Positions 50,259 through 62,325 of a DNA stretch of 64,000 bases are shown piece after piece; position 1 is the stretch's first letter, and every line of letters begins with the position of its first letter. A model generated the notes under the pieces. It was given only the letters and a program-made list of their open reading frames with translations. It was not told the origin of the DNA and did no database searches. This DNA comes from Cercophora sp. LCS_1. Its lineage: Eukaryota; Ascomycota; Sordariomycetes; Sordariales; Lasiosphaeriaceae. Location of the stretch: contig JAPZLL010000029.1 in assembly GCA_036250225.1 (NCBI GenBank), positions 124,001-188,000 of the forward strand, read 5' to 3'. A program made the position numbers and the translations under genes.

Positions 50259-51759
50259 GAGGGTGTATAACACACGTATGGGGGCTTTCTTTTCAGCAAC
50301 ACGACATGGACTCGGCCACATCATGTAATGATAATCTTTTCCTGTTTTGTATATACCCAGGCAACACGACAGCTTTCACGGACGAAACCACAACCTCGAC
50401 GTCTCAATACTTTGTCGCAGTGCCCACAGAGTGACCGCGTTTTTACCATCGAAAACGCATAAATAAACTCCAAAAGTCACGACGGATACCATGAGGTGGC
50501 TTCCAATACTTTGCTTGAGCCCTCTCCTAGTTCCCTAAACGGTTCGCCGCTGGGACTCCCTCACTCAATCTATCCCTGAAACACCACTGCCGGGTCTCCT
50601 GCCGTTCTTCCCGAAGCTCAACCATCTCCAGAGGTAACGTACCAACCAGTTCCACCCTTCATCAGGAATTAGAATGTCTCATTCCGAGGAGCGGGCTTTC
50701 CCAACCCAAAAATAGCTCCTAGATTGCTCTAAGGCCAACACTGATATTGATGTATAACGGAATCACCTAACCCATATCTGAAGCAGAGGGTATTCCTTGC
50801 AAAAATCCGCTTCCGAAAGCTTGACCGATACGAAGCGAAGTTGAAGACGTCTTGGAGACCAGGTCAATGGCTTCCGCGTGATCCGGGAAACACACCTTAC
50901 TAGGACCCGGTATCGTTGCCGAGATGCTATAAGCAATATCAGCTGTCACCGCTTCATCGTCAACAGCCAATACTGTGTCGTTGGCGAAAGTGAAGTAGGG
51001 CGAAGGAGAGTGAGGCTGACCTGAGGATGAGAGGTAATCTAACCCGGAGGTGAGACGGTGTGCGGTTTCCAGGGAAGCGCTGTATTAGACTTGATTGAAC
51101 GACAAATGATTCCGGTTCCTTCGAATGTTCTATCCGTCCCGAAACCATGCAATACGGAAACCAAGACATACAAGTGGTTCGCCCAGTCTGCCTTGGAGAA
51201 ATAGGACCTTTACGCTCGGAAGGGAACGTGGTGCATGCAATGTCGTTGTGACTCACGATTGGATGCGAAGGATTTCTGACAAGCTGCAGCTCATAGCCGT
51301 ACCTTACACGACAGGGACGAATATGCATGGCGATGCGGGGTTTTCGTTGTGATTAATGATGTTGCGTCGCTTAAGGACCGGGTCAATACAACTGAATTAC
51401 CAACGCCCCATTTGCGTAGGACAGCCCCATCAGCTCAAGAACGAGCCCCAGGAGCCCGAGTTAAAAATAGACGGTGAAAGAGACAACATATTGAATCCCA
51501 TCGCGATGCTGGACAATGAGACTCTGAACCATCGACGAAGCGGTGAACCCTCCGTATCTGAGCCAATCTCAGCCAAGGTGGAGTCAAGGGAGCTCTATGC
51601 CCTAGCGAGGGCATCAGAGGCACAGTAGATGGACAAGACTGATATACATGGTTGGCGCGAAGAGGATTATAAAAGGACGTCAAAGCACTGCCTCCTCGAG
51701 GAAGAATCCAGACTCATCAGCAATCCTCCTGAGCTTTGCCACAGTCATACCTCGTCAAC
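50259..51759. other. Gene-poor stretch of 1.5 kb
   Basis: No supported gene; short frames at 50767..50970 and 51125..51352 show no family features. It probably carries the promoter of the DUF4360 gene; a TATA-like TTATAAAAG lies near 51665, about 95 bp ahead of its ATG. Confidence 0.5.
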
Positions 51760-52707
51760 ATGAAGGCCTTCACAATTGCCGCCGCCCTCGCCTCCGTGGC
51801 CATGGCCGCTCCGGCGGATGTGTCCCCACGGTCCCTGAGTGCTCCTGCTGCGACTCCTCCGAGCAGCGTCAGGGTCATCGGCGTCTCCCTCTTGGGATCT
51901 GGATGCCCTGCTGGGTCTGCAGATGTCCAGATCGATGCGACCAAGACGTTGATGGAAGTCACCTTCTCTCAGTACTACATCGAGACCGGTCCTGGCACCA
52001 GGGCCTCGGACTGGCGCCGCAACTGCAAGTTGACTCTCAACCTGGCTTTTGATGAGGGCTTCCAGTAACGCACCCGTGATGACCAAGACGAGAGCAAGAC
52101 TAACGTTGGTCCGTCAGGTTTGCTACACTGGCCACCGACATGAAGGGCTTCGCACAAATCCCGTCGGGAGCTCGCGGTCTCTGCACCAACACCTTTGACT
52201 TTACTGGTAAGCATCTCCCATATATTTGTCCACTCACTGTTTTCTCTTCATTCCCCTTCGTCGGGTCTTGATGGGTCTTGTCAGACCAAACAACTCTGCT
52301 ATCTCCACATATCTCCCCCGTCCCCTAGACACACCCGCCTTAGACCTAAATACTAACACAACGCAGGCATCTCGGGCCAATCCGCCTACGCCATCTCCCT
52401 CCCCGGCCCTCGTGAGGGACCCTTCACCCTCAAGGCCGACCCCGACGTCACCAGCTGGTCTCCCTGCGGCGGAACCACCTCCATCATGAACATGAACACC
52501 CAGTGCAACATTTCGCCAACCCAGCAGCAGGCTCTTATTGCTGTAAGGATGCTTCATCACAACTGATAATTTGTTGCTGACCAAGTACCCCACAGGTTGA
52601 TCGCATCAGCGGCAAGCTCACTCTCAATGTTGCTCTTGAGTGGAGAAAGGTGTGTACCCCTCATGTCAAGTAATGGGTAAAATTAACTGGTTGAATAGTG
52701 CAAGTAA
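51760..52707 (+). CDS. Secreted DUF4360 protein
   Basis: Five exons: join(51760..52064,52118..52206,52367..52542,52596..52649,52699..52707), 210 residues. The final exon holds only the last two codons plus stop, completing the family-typical WRKCK end. Landmarks: signal peptide MKAFTIAAALASVAMAAP; SVRVIGVSLLGSGCPAGSADVQ; RRNCKLTLNLAF; GFAQIPSGARGLC; WSPCGGTTSIMNMNTQCNIS; LTLNVALEWRKC. Paired Cys residues suggest a small disulfide-stabilised secreted protein. The family is common in fungi and of unknown function, sometimes considered effector-like or wall-related. The second intron (160 bp) is longer than usual. A TATA-like element lies near 51665. Confidence 0.9.
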
Positions 52708-53539
52708 AGAGCATTCAACTCGCCCGGGTCCCGATCACGATGGTGGGCCTTCTGGGACGGTGGGGAGCTTTTATGAGCGGAGTCAAGGCTCTATGAAACA
52801 TGATGACTTGGGAGTTCCTTGGGTGTCTTGAATGACAGAAATGGCTCTAAGAAGTTACGTCTCGCTGCTATGACAATCGAAAACAGTGAAATCTGTGTGA
52901 ATTTCGTCCAATAGTTATCAACTGTGCGTGTAGACCACCGACTTATAATTCTCCGTGCAAGTGTTGCGCTTTCGTTCAGCCCAATTTCTTCTTAGACCAT
53001 TACCAACTCCCCACCCCTGAAGGCCAGGAGTATTTTGCAACGCGAAGAGTGAGACGTTGGCCATCAAGCTCTATGGGTGCCTTACGTAACCTGCTTCGTC
53101 TTCCTTTTCAGTCGCCTTCTCGCAAACCGACGGTTGTAGTGGTATTATATGCCCTCACGCAGATTGTACAGTGAACGTTGGTGGCACTTCAAATGAGCGG
53201 ACAGGTGGTGTAATTTCCAACACGCGTTGAAAAGGCGAAGCTGAGCCATTTTGATCTTACATTACCCTGTTGCTACTCAATATCTTCACCCAAGGCTTGG
53301 CTTACAACCAGGCGGGTGGTGAAGTGATAGGGGGTTTTCAGAAAACAACGTCCACACTGAACTAATCAATAGCGACGTATCGTGAGCGACATTGCTTGCT
53401 CCTGCCTAACCTTACCTCAACTAAGCTTGCATTCTAGCCATGTTTCATGGTTAAACCTCGCTGGCCTCGGTTCCTTACCTCGGCATTTTCACGCCGCGGC
53501 CCAATCTCAGAGGAGCCGACATCATGTGCGTTGATGCCA
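52708..53539. other. Intergenic, AT-richer, nothing recognised
   Basis: About 830 bp ahead of the beta-lactamase-like relic. Its beginning may include lost 5' parts of that relic, but I cannot follow a frame there. Confidence 0.4.
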
Positions 53540-54435
53540 ACGTCAGCACACCCTCGAGCAGCTCCAGGCCCATGTGCCATCACTAGCGAAGATCGCCAAG
53601 GCTCCAGGAGTGACACTTAGGGTAATCCATCGCGGAAAGGTCGTACACCAACAATACTATGGCTACGGCGACGTCGAAGCCCGCTTGCCTGTTGATCAAA
53701 ACACGGTCTTTCTCATGGCATCGCTTACCAAGGCCATTACAGCGGCCACCACGGGTATCCTTATCGATCGGGGACTCTCTTACAGCCCTGGATCCGATTC
53801 CTGTCCTTGGCGAAGCATACCCTGGGAAACTCGCCATCTGGCACGGCGGTAACATGCCTGGTGTCTCCAACGCCATTTGTCTTTTGCCCGAGTCAGATAC
53901 TGCGGTAGTGGTGTTGCAAAACTCGCTCGGCCTTTGCGACGTGGCGGATCGGATCTGCCAGCTTACTATTAACCTCCTCTTCATGGGGCGCCCGGCTTAG
54001 AACTACAATGGGCTGGCCACCAAATGCGTCGAGGAAACGCTGAAGAGCACGGATAAGGTCAACCGGTCTCTGGAAAAGGAACAAATCCACGGGACAAATC
54101 CACGGTCAGCGGATTCTTATGCAGGACGATATTACAACACGATCAAAAACTGGTTTATCGATATCAAAGTCTTGGGTGATGCCCTCTACTTGGAGTTTCT
54201 GGGCCGACCGGATGAGCAGTATCCCCTGCGGCACTATCACGGCGATACATTTGCGTGGAACGGCAGCTACAACGAGATGGTTGGGCGCGGTCAGTATGTG
54301 CGTGATTATCGCTATTATCGAATCGAGTTTGAGGAGGACGAGTCTCTGGGTAACATTGGCAGACTGCGTTGGCGGCACGATACGTCGGTCCCTGAGGGTG
54401 AACTTTTCTTCCGAACGAGAACTGAGGATACCTGA
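53540..54435 (+). pseudogene. Decayed beta-lactamase-fold (class C-type) hydrolase
   Basis: A serine hydrolase of the beta-lactamase/PBP-like family (not necessarily acting on drugs) can be read in pieces. The first part holds APGVTLRVIHRGKVVHQQYYGYGDVEA and the catalytic SxxK in MASLTKAITA. Then roughly 200 residues of the usual middle are missing, with a frame change near 53775. The C-terminal domain resumes with AIWHGGNMPGVSNAICLLPES (the HGG/NMPG block), VVVLQNSLG and DVADRICQLTINLL. At 53998..54000 TAG follows GRPA where the family continues; the same frame goes on with NYNGLATKCVEETLK, SYAGRYYNTIKNWF and ends at 54435. The catalytic Tyr region is absent. Deletion plus stop: no function expected. 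Confidence 0.78.
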
Positions 54436-56719
54436 GCTGGTAGACAGTGGTTCCCATATGCGGGAAAGTGGAACACTTTTTCTTTTTACTTTTCCAAAAA
54501 TACAAGGTTAGGTAGTCAAATCAAGGAGAGCTTTTTTCTGCAGTGCTATGTTGTTTCCTCTCGCACCCGTACCACTCGTAACACGAACTGACACCATATG
54601 CCCGCCAAAGTGGGGAGAACTGCATTAGTATTATTAGTATTACCATATTTGCCGTAATTACCAGCAGGCCGCTTTGGGAGGTTTAATTCAACAGGTAACC
54701 TCAAATCCAAGGGAAATAGAATAATAGGGGTTGCCAGGATGGCTGTCAAACAAGATATTATGTTCAAATATCTGCCATGTTTGGTCCCCCAGTAGGTGGA
54801 ATATCCTTTTAGTAGTCCTACAGGACGGACCATAGCTACGAACGACAAACGATGCTCCTTGAGCATCCCCCGCTCGAGCCGCAAGCATCGCCGTTCCAGG
54901 AGTCTCGGCTTTGCACAGTAGACATGAAATTTCGCAAGCATTTCCCTTGTTGAGGCTGAGTTGGCCGAAAGCCGAATTCCCGGGCGCCGAAACGCGCCAA
55001 ATGATGGTGGGTGAGCCCGCGGTCTCACTGGCGGCGTAATCACGGCAGCATGGACGACTCCAACTATTTGCAGCCATATATCTACGTGTTGCACCAAATT
55101 ATCGTCCGCATGATCACGCTGCCTTCCCCGCACGACCAACGCGAACAGCACCGTTTCGAGCCCTGATCACCTCGCTGCGCCATTCGACTCCCATCCTCAA
55201 CGTGAGCAGGTAACCTCTTCGGACTCGATCTGCACTCTCCTCATCGCGGCAGGCCAACTAGACATCTGGTGCGGGCGTCTCTATTATTGGCTTACGGGGC
55301 ACACCAGAGTTGAACTATTGTTTCGAGTTCTTCTTTTTTCAACATCCCCAGCGCAGGTATTTTGGAGTTGGGTATGTTTGTCCGGGTTATCCCCGCGTGA
55401 CAGCAATCCATACGGAATATGGAGGGTGTCCTCTTGCGACTTACAATACCCTAGGCACTGGCGAGAGTTTGCGTACTCAGATTTCAGGTATCTGTTCATT
55501 TGCTTCCCTCCATATCTATCTGGTAGAGCATTGTAAATGAGCGTACATCGTTCATCAACCTCCCGGAAGCATCTTAGCACTCACTCACACAACACAGAAA
55601 CACCGGCGGCCGCGTTAAGTGGTGGCATGCGCTCATCAGCACTGAACCCCGCCCTGGAACCTGATTTGCCCACGACCTGCAGGACGCTTATCCCCGAAGC
55701 ACACGCAGCAGGAACAGAGTACATGAATGCGCGCAGCAAGTCAAGCAGATCCACCAATCATGTGCTCATCCGATGTCCTCGCAAGTGTCCAGCTGCCCAT
55801 CGCGGCAAAGACAGCGACGCGCGTCGGCGGAGTCGTCACACAGATGCCTAAAGCTCACTGCTAGTCCAGAACAGTGATGTCAGTATAGCGAGGTAGTCGT
55901 GCAGTGCGGCACCAGAACAGACTGGTCAGACAACTAACTGTGCGACGAGCTGAGCGTCGCTGACGAACCGTCTAGAGGTTTTCAAGCAACTCTACCATCA
56001 TACAGCAGGGAATGATTCTCTTCGTCATGTCGTCTCCTGATGTCATCTTTCCGGGACGGATAGAGCCGGATGGACTGGTTTGGATGAGGGCCGAACTCTG
56101 GGGTGCATAAGCGCGGATCTACAGCGGGGCTTTTGCCCCCATCTCACGGCATGTCAGCGCCGGAAGCTTCCTGTGGAGCCAGGTAGGGCCCTGGAAAGGC
56201 GCTATTGCTGCCGGGATGTCCGCTGTTTCCCACGCCGGTCGCTTACATGCCTTACCGGTCGGTCTCCGCTTACTCCCACACAGCAACCACCAGCACCCGT
56301 TTGCCATGATCTGGCACTTTGCTCCCAAAACGCTGCTTCACAACTGCCATTTTGAGAAAGAGATGGACACATCCAAACGGACGCTCACTCTCAGAAATAG
56401 GTGTGACAATGCCGAACACCGAAGACTCGGCTTGTTGGACAAGATTGAGCACGGTGAACACCAAGTCCAAGCATCATGGATGGCGGGCATGTCACACAGG
56501 CTGGGAATAAACAGGGCATGCCGTCTCCACCCCGCTCCAGTATCCTGAGTAATCGTGCGTGTCCTGTTCGGATGCACGCTCTATCAGAGTCTATGTAGAC
56601 GCACAACCCGACTCCAGTCCACTCGCCGCTCGTTTGCCACTCATCCGGTCTCAAGACCGAGCTCGTCCGTCTTTTTTTTTCTGATCTCTTGCTAAACGGC
56701 CACCAAGATACGCAACACT
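54436..56719. other. Gene-poor stretch of 2.3 kb
   Basis: Largest gap of the window. Frames up to about 200 codons on the minus strand (54546..55151, 54688..55077) have no recognised motif. There are some AT repeats (TATTAGTATTA near 54625). The right end contains the sulfate permease promoter. No RNA gene or element identified. Confidence 0.45.
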
Positions 56720-58872
56720 ATGAACTACATTGAGAAAGCAAAACACGATGTGGTGACAGACGTGACGTGGAATCGAGTAGCTCGTCTGACGACAAAGGGA
56801 GCCCGCGCCCTTCCGCAAGCGACTGCCGAGTATGTCGCCGACAAGTTTCCTATCATCGGCTGGTTGCCCCGATACAACTACCGATGGCTGCTCAACGACT
56901 TGATCGCCGGCCTCACGGTTGGGCTCATGCTGATTCCGCAGGGCTTGTCGTACGCCAAGATCGCGACAATCCCAGTGCAGTATGGACTCATGTCCAGCTG
57001 GCTGCCCTCGGCCATCTACGCCTTCATGGGCACATCCAAGGGTAATCCATCCCCTTCCAACCCGTCAGCAACAACGACCCAACTAACTGACAAATCCCAG
57101 ACCTCTCCACCGGCCCAACCTCGCTCATCGGCCTCCTCACCTCGGAAATCGTCCACTCCCTCCGCGACTCGGAATGGACGCCCTCCGAAATCGCCTCCGC
57201 CGTCGCCATGATGATGGGCATCTACGGCATGATCCTGGGCTTCCTCAAACTCGGCTTCCTCCTCGACTTCGTCTCCCTCCCCGTGCTCAGCGGCTTCATC
57301 TCGGCCGTGGCCATCAACATCATCCTCAACCAAATGGGCTCCCTCCTCGGCGAGCCCAGCATCGGCGACGGCGCCGCCAACCAGATCCACGACATCTTCG
57401 CCAAACTCCCCGACGCAAACGGATACGCCTGCGCCATCGGGTTCACGGGTATTTTTCTGCTCACCGTCCTCGACCGCGCCGGCAAACGCTGGGGCACCCG
57501 CAACCGGTTCGTCTGGTTCCTGGCCAACACGCGCGCCTTTATCGCGCTGCTCATCTTCACCGGCGTCGGGTACGCCGTCAACAAAAACCGCTCGCCGGAG
57601 GACTTTCTGTTTGCCGTGGCGCAGGTCAAAGCCGACGGACAGGAGCCGCCGCGGATCCCGTCCAGCGCGTTATTGTCGGCGGTAGCAGGGAAGAGCGTAG
57701 CCGTCTTTATCGGGTCGACGATCGAGCACACGGCCATCGCACGGGCTTTCGCGGTGCGGAACGGCTACGTCAGCGACCAGACGCAGGAGATTACGTATTA
57801 CGGCGTTGCGAACTTCTTCAACTCCTTTTTTCACGCCATGGGCGTCGGCGGCGCCATGTCGCGGACGGCCGTCAACTCGGCGTGCAACGTCCGGTCGCCG
57901 CTGTCGGGGCTGGTCACCACGGCCGTGGTGCTCGTTTCGATTTTCAAGCTGGTTGGGACGCTGTATTGGATCCCCAAGGCGACGCTGTCGGCGATCATCA
58001 TCACCGCTGTGTGGCCGCTGATCTCGTCGCCGGCCGTGTTTTACGCGTACTGGAAGACGTCGCTGGCGGATTTTGTTTCGTCCATGATTGCGTTTTGGGT
58101 ATCGCTGTTTGTTTCGACCGAGATTGGCATCGCGGCGGCCGTGGGGTTCAATATCGCGTATGTGTTGCTGCGGCAGGTGTTTGTGCGAGTGTCTGCAACG
58201 GCTGATCAGAGGTCCGAGTTGGCCATGGCGATGGATGATGCGAGGGATGCGCAGGTGCATGTGCCGAGCGATGCGTGCGTGTTTCGGTTCAACGAGTCGG
58301 TTTTCTTCCCGAATGCGTATCGGAATAAAAGCGTCATGGTCGACACGATACAGACGTATCACGCGCCTTCGTATCATGGCTCTTTCTCGCCTGAGGCCGA
58401 GAGGAATTGGTCTGTTGTTGGGGAGAGGAGGATCAGGAAGTTGAGGAAACGGGCTGGGATCAGCGACTCGACGACGCTGCCGCCGATCAGGATGGTGGTT
58501 GTGGACTTTGGGAGGGCGAATCATGCGGATTCGACGGCCTGTACGCATATGAAGGCACTGGTGAGGGAGGTGGAGAAGTATGGTGGGGAGGGAGTGGTGA
58601 TTCGGTTTGTTGGCATGTCGGAGCATGTGAGGGAGAGGTTTGAAAGGGCGGGGTGGAAGTTGGTTGATGGCAGTCAGGAGGCTGAGGGTGGAGGTGGCGA
58701 GGGAGAGAATGGAGGTGATGTGATCCAGGTGTTTTCTACTGTGAGGGATGCATTGAGTGCGCCGAGAATCGAGGCTTCCATGAGCAGTGAGGAGGGGGAT
58801 AGCGAGAAGCGGGTTGGCCTGGGAAAGACAGAGAGTGGGGAAGTAAAGATGACACATCGGGAGGCGGTTTAG
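56720..58872 (+). CDS. SulP-family sulfate permease
   Basis: Two exons: join(56720..57041,57101..58872), 697 residues; the 59-bp intron (GTAATC..TCCCAG, ACTAAC branch) joins GTSK|DLSTGPTSLIGLL. The SulP landmarks are clear: DLIAGLTVGLMLIPQGLSYAKIA, QYGLMSSWLPSAIYAFMGTS, and SVAVFIGSTIEHTAIARAFA followed by YGVANFFNSFFHAMGVGGAMSRTAVNSACNVRSPLSG (conserved transport core). About 10-12 membrane helices are followed by the STAS domain (VVVDFGRANHADSTACTHMKAL ... FVGMSEHVRERFERAGW). The last ~40 residues are acidic and Gly-rich. Role: proton-coupled sulfate uptake at the plasma membrane. High GC with C/G third positions creates long antisense frames (57670..58857) that are shadows. Convergent with the aminopeptidase: stops are 149 bp apart. 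Confidence 0.94.
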
Positions 58873-59021
58873 GACGTATAACTGGGATTTTTATGCCGCT
58901 TCGTTTTGGGTTGGAAATGAGTTATGATAGCTACCAAATACACGCCAGTTTTCTATCATAGGGTCGGGTATGCTTCGAACATGGTGAGATCCGCCCCGAA
59001 TCCAGCTGGACTTAACGCGCG

Positions 59022-60563
59022 CTATGCCTCCTTGCTACACCCAACATGCCTCTCGCTATGAGCTCCAAGCACTTTACTGTCCACAAAGGTTGCGGCCAAG
59101 TTCATGGTCGGGATGCTTGCCACGGCCGTCTCGTTGACCAACACCTTGGGAATCAACCCTGTCCCATTCAAGGACAAAATACCGACAATATGTGCAGCAG
59201 CCTATAACAGTCAGCATTTGACGCGCCCATCATATCTGAGAATACTTACCCTCGCGTTCTCCGTCAATGTCTCCGCATTCACATTGTCAATGGTATCACA
59301 AGCCCGATGATAACACGGATCCTGTGCCACTCCGGTCCCCGTGTGCAAATACCCAAATGGCTTGTTCAGCAGTCTCCAAAACGACGCATAATCGCTCCCG
59401 TTTGTCAAATTCGCCGCAGTCACCTCGATCCCTCTTCCTTCATAATACTTTCTGTACAGGCCGGCGATGACCTCCGACCCAGGAGGTGGAATAGCAGTCG
59501 CATTCACAGCGGGTGTTCCAACCCCGTAAAACCCTCTACTCACCATGTCAAAGTTGAGATATGCCAAGATGCCGTTGATTTCTGACGAGTTGAGGTTTGA
59601 GCAATAATACCGCGATCCAACGAGCCCGTTTTCTTCCGCAGCCCACCACGCGAACCGGAGTCGGTTCTTGGGCGTGTACTTCTGCGAGTGTCGAAAGACT
59701 TCGAGAACCAGACTGGATCCCGACCCGTCATCGTTGATGCCAGCACCAGCTTGGACACTGTCAAGATGGGCTCCCAGAATGATGGTGTTATGCGGGTCTC
59801 CTTCCTCGGTCTCAACAAACACGTTTTGTGTTGTGCGTTGCTCGACGATCTGTGTCTGCTGGAAATACGCTGTGAATTTCTCGCCTGCGTCGAGGCGGGC
59901 CTTGAGCTTGAGACCTTCGGAGCGGTTGATGAAGCCAGCTGGGACGTGGTCTTTGTCAGGGGTGGAAAGAGTTCCGCCTGAGATGTTGGCTGGTGTGTCG
60001 TTGTAGATGATGACTGCTGCGGCTCCCGCTCTGGCGGCAGGGAAGATGCGGCCTGCGAGTGTGTTGCCCGTTGGACAACGCCAGCGCTCGATGAGGACGA
60101 TTTTGTTCATGACGTCGAGGTTCTCGTAGCTGCCGTCTTCGCATCCTGAGAGTTCTGGTGGTCCATGAATGACTTCGGCCGTGAGACCTTCTGGCGATGT
60201 GGAGGGCGAGTAGGTCAACCCAAAGATGGGGATTTCCTTGTCATCGACCCTGAGTTCGAGGGAGATGATTTGGTCAAAAAGGGAATCGAGGTTTTGTTTC
60301 CATGCTCGGGTTCGCGGGATGTTGGACACTTGGCTCCAGATGTAGTCGACTGATGCCGCATATCCGGGGAGTCCAAAGGCTCGGTTGCCGCCGTTCGCTT
60401 TGGCAATGGAGTCGAGGGTCACGAGGTTGGATATCAGGCCTTCGGCAGTGATGTCCTGCTGGAGTTTGAGTGGATCGATGAGGGGCCTTAACTCATCGGC
60501 GTGAGTGAGGGAGGACAGAAGTTGTAGGAGTGCGGTCATCCATCCTCGCTGAGATCTCCGCAT
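59022..60563 (-). CDS. Secreted M28 aminopeptidase
   Basis: Two exons: complement(join(59022..59201,59250..60563)), 497 residues. The 48-bp intron (GTAAGT..TATAG, GCTGAC branch) joins NAR|AAAHIVGILSLNGTG. Resembles fungal leucine aminopeptidase 2 (Lap2 of A. fumigatus is close in length). Zinc-binding and catalytic residues: H266 (LGAHLDS), D278 (GINDDGSG), catalytic E310 and ligand E311 (AAEENG), D339 (NFDMVSR), H419 (CYHRACD). A PA domain lies between (about 160-235). An N-terminal hydrophobic stretch after the Met pair (MTALLQLLSSLTHA) supports secretion; starts at 60563 or 60539 are both possible. The role is removal of N-terminal residues from peptides outside the cell. The second exon is needed for the C terminus (LNGTGLIPKVLVNETAV). 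Confidence 0.92.
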
Positions 60564-62325
60564 CTTGGCTTCGATGATCAAGGAAAACGTCAATTCGCCC
60601 CCACTACTTGAAAGTTTGAGTCTTATCGGGGAATTCTGAGCGTGAAGCCGTAACTCAACGAGCGAAACAAGGCCTCTGTGCCCGTTGACGCAGAAGTCGG
60701 AATGGTCGTTGTTTTTTGCATTCTTGTGCTGCAACCACCCGGATGACGGAATCTGTGCAAAGGCTCGGCATTTGGCGGTAAATAGTGGTGATAGATTACC
60801 CCCTAATTTATCCAGGAACGATTCCGGCAGGCCGTAACTTTGGGGTTTGTTGCAGTGCATTGGCGTCTTGCGTGCCGTTCCACATCATAGCACATTCCGT
60901 TTTGGGATAGTCTTTGCAAGTCGTAGCACATATTGCCAGAGATTTCGAGTTCCATTCGCAGCATCGACTCTTGTTTCTTTCCCTTTGTCCTTCTGACAGT
61001 GGCTTTGTGTGCGTGTGCGGGAATAGGTCTCCATGTTGATTTCACCGCGTCGCACTGACTCATTGCCTTGCCGGCAGGTTGGGCTTCCTTGCCTCTCGAG
61101 TTCTTGGCCACGAAGTTGTATCAACTCGCGGCTCTAAATCTCTGATAGCGCAGGGTTTCATATCCACGTGGAGTGTCTAGAATCCTCAGCCCTTATTATT
61201 ATGCTGTTCAGGAAAGGGATTGCTGTATCGTTGCTCTTGGTCTGGAACCAGGCCCGACAAGGATGCTGGAGTCTGCAAGCGCCAAGCGAGTGTGTGGCTT
61301 GTGGCCGCCGTGGGTTTACACTGCAATTTTCACGTCAAAAGAGGTCTCGAGGCGAAGAGTGCCCAACAGGGATGCTGGAGTTTGTGAGCGCCAAGCGGGT
61401 GTGAGGCCGAGACCATCCGCCATTTTCATGGCCCCATGGTCATGCGACACTGCAATTTCCTTGTCAAAAGAGGCCTTGAGACGAAGAGTGTCTCGGTCGA
61501 CGTAAGCCCCTAACAGGCAGCAACCCCAAGTTAGAGGAGCGAACAGTCGTCAGTATTCCAACGTGCGCAAACTATTTCTTCGGGTGGAACGGGGCTCGGA
61601 TTTTATTGAGAGCGTTGGGGAGAAGGGCTGATCGATCCTCAGGCGCTGGCGATCTGAGTTCGAGTTGATGCATCTCGAGTCTGGAGCTCGAACCGTCGTT
61701 CGGCGTTGGAACCGGAATCCAGTGTAAAGACAGAGACACACGATCATTGTGTTCTGTGCGACATGGCCAGCTGCCGCGTTTTCTGGGGGTAATGAAAACA
61801 CTGCAATTTTGACCCCGCGAGGGACCTGAAGTCAGCCGGGCATGCAAGGCATGTTCTGGCGTCGCAAAAGGGTTCTCACTGCAATTTTGGCCCCGCGCGA
61901 GGCCATCAAGTTAGCCTTGCACACCCCCTAAAGTACCTAGGTACCTTTACTTCGAGGCAGAGAATACTCCCAGAACCCGCTGCACATATTTCACAGAATA
62001 TGAAAGCAGGACAGGGGTTAGCCAGCCACGAGTTGTTGAGGCAGACGTCACCGCTCGCAGAAGTGGCATCGCCCTCGCATTCCCACGTCGGCGCAATATT
62101 GTCCCGACCCCGACATCCCCCAACCACCAATCTCATTATTTCCCAGACGGAACAACAAACCATCCACCCATCTTTGTAATCAGAGGAAAACACCATGGAT
62201 CACTGACGAGAATGTCTCCGCGTAGACAGGAAGCATGGAAAACTCGAGGATAAGTACGGGGGGATCACATCGTAAAACACCATGAACTTCGCAGCAGAGT
62301 CATTACATTTCCAACTCACCTCACG
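60564..62325. other. Intergenic with dispersed direct repeats
   Basis: 1.76 kb with the aminopeptidase promoter on the left and the SDR promoter on the right. It contains four copies of a CACTGCAATTT-type motif and a longer ~120-bp repeat (described separately). No gene supported. Confidence 0.5.
61258..61495 (+). repeat. Two-copy diverged tandem repeat (~110-130 bp unit)
   Basis: Copy 1 runs from about 61258 and copy 2 from about 61367. Shared blocks in the same order: GGATGCTGGAGT, AGCGCCAAGCG, CACTGCAATTT, GTCAAAAGAGG, GACGAAGAGTG (copy 1 has GGCGAAGAGTG). The copies differ by scattered substitutions and small indels. Two further CACTGCAATTTTG-type copies follow at about 61799 and 61877, each before an ACCCCGCGAGG-like or GCCCCGCGCGAGG block. 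Possibly remnants of a non-coding or mobile element. Confidence 0.65.

Noticed and set aside
54546..55151. Minus-strand frames of up to 200 codons
   Set aside because: No motif, unusual composition, no conserved start context.
57174..58857. Long overlapping frames (343 codons plus strand, 395 codons minus strand) in the sulfate permease
   Set aside because: High GC third positions in the SulP gene keep other frames open; translations are Arg/His-rich with no domain.
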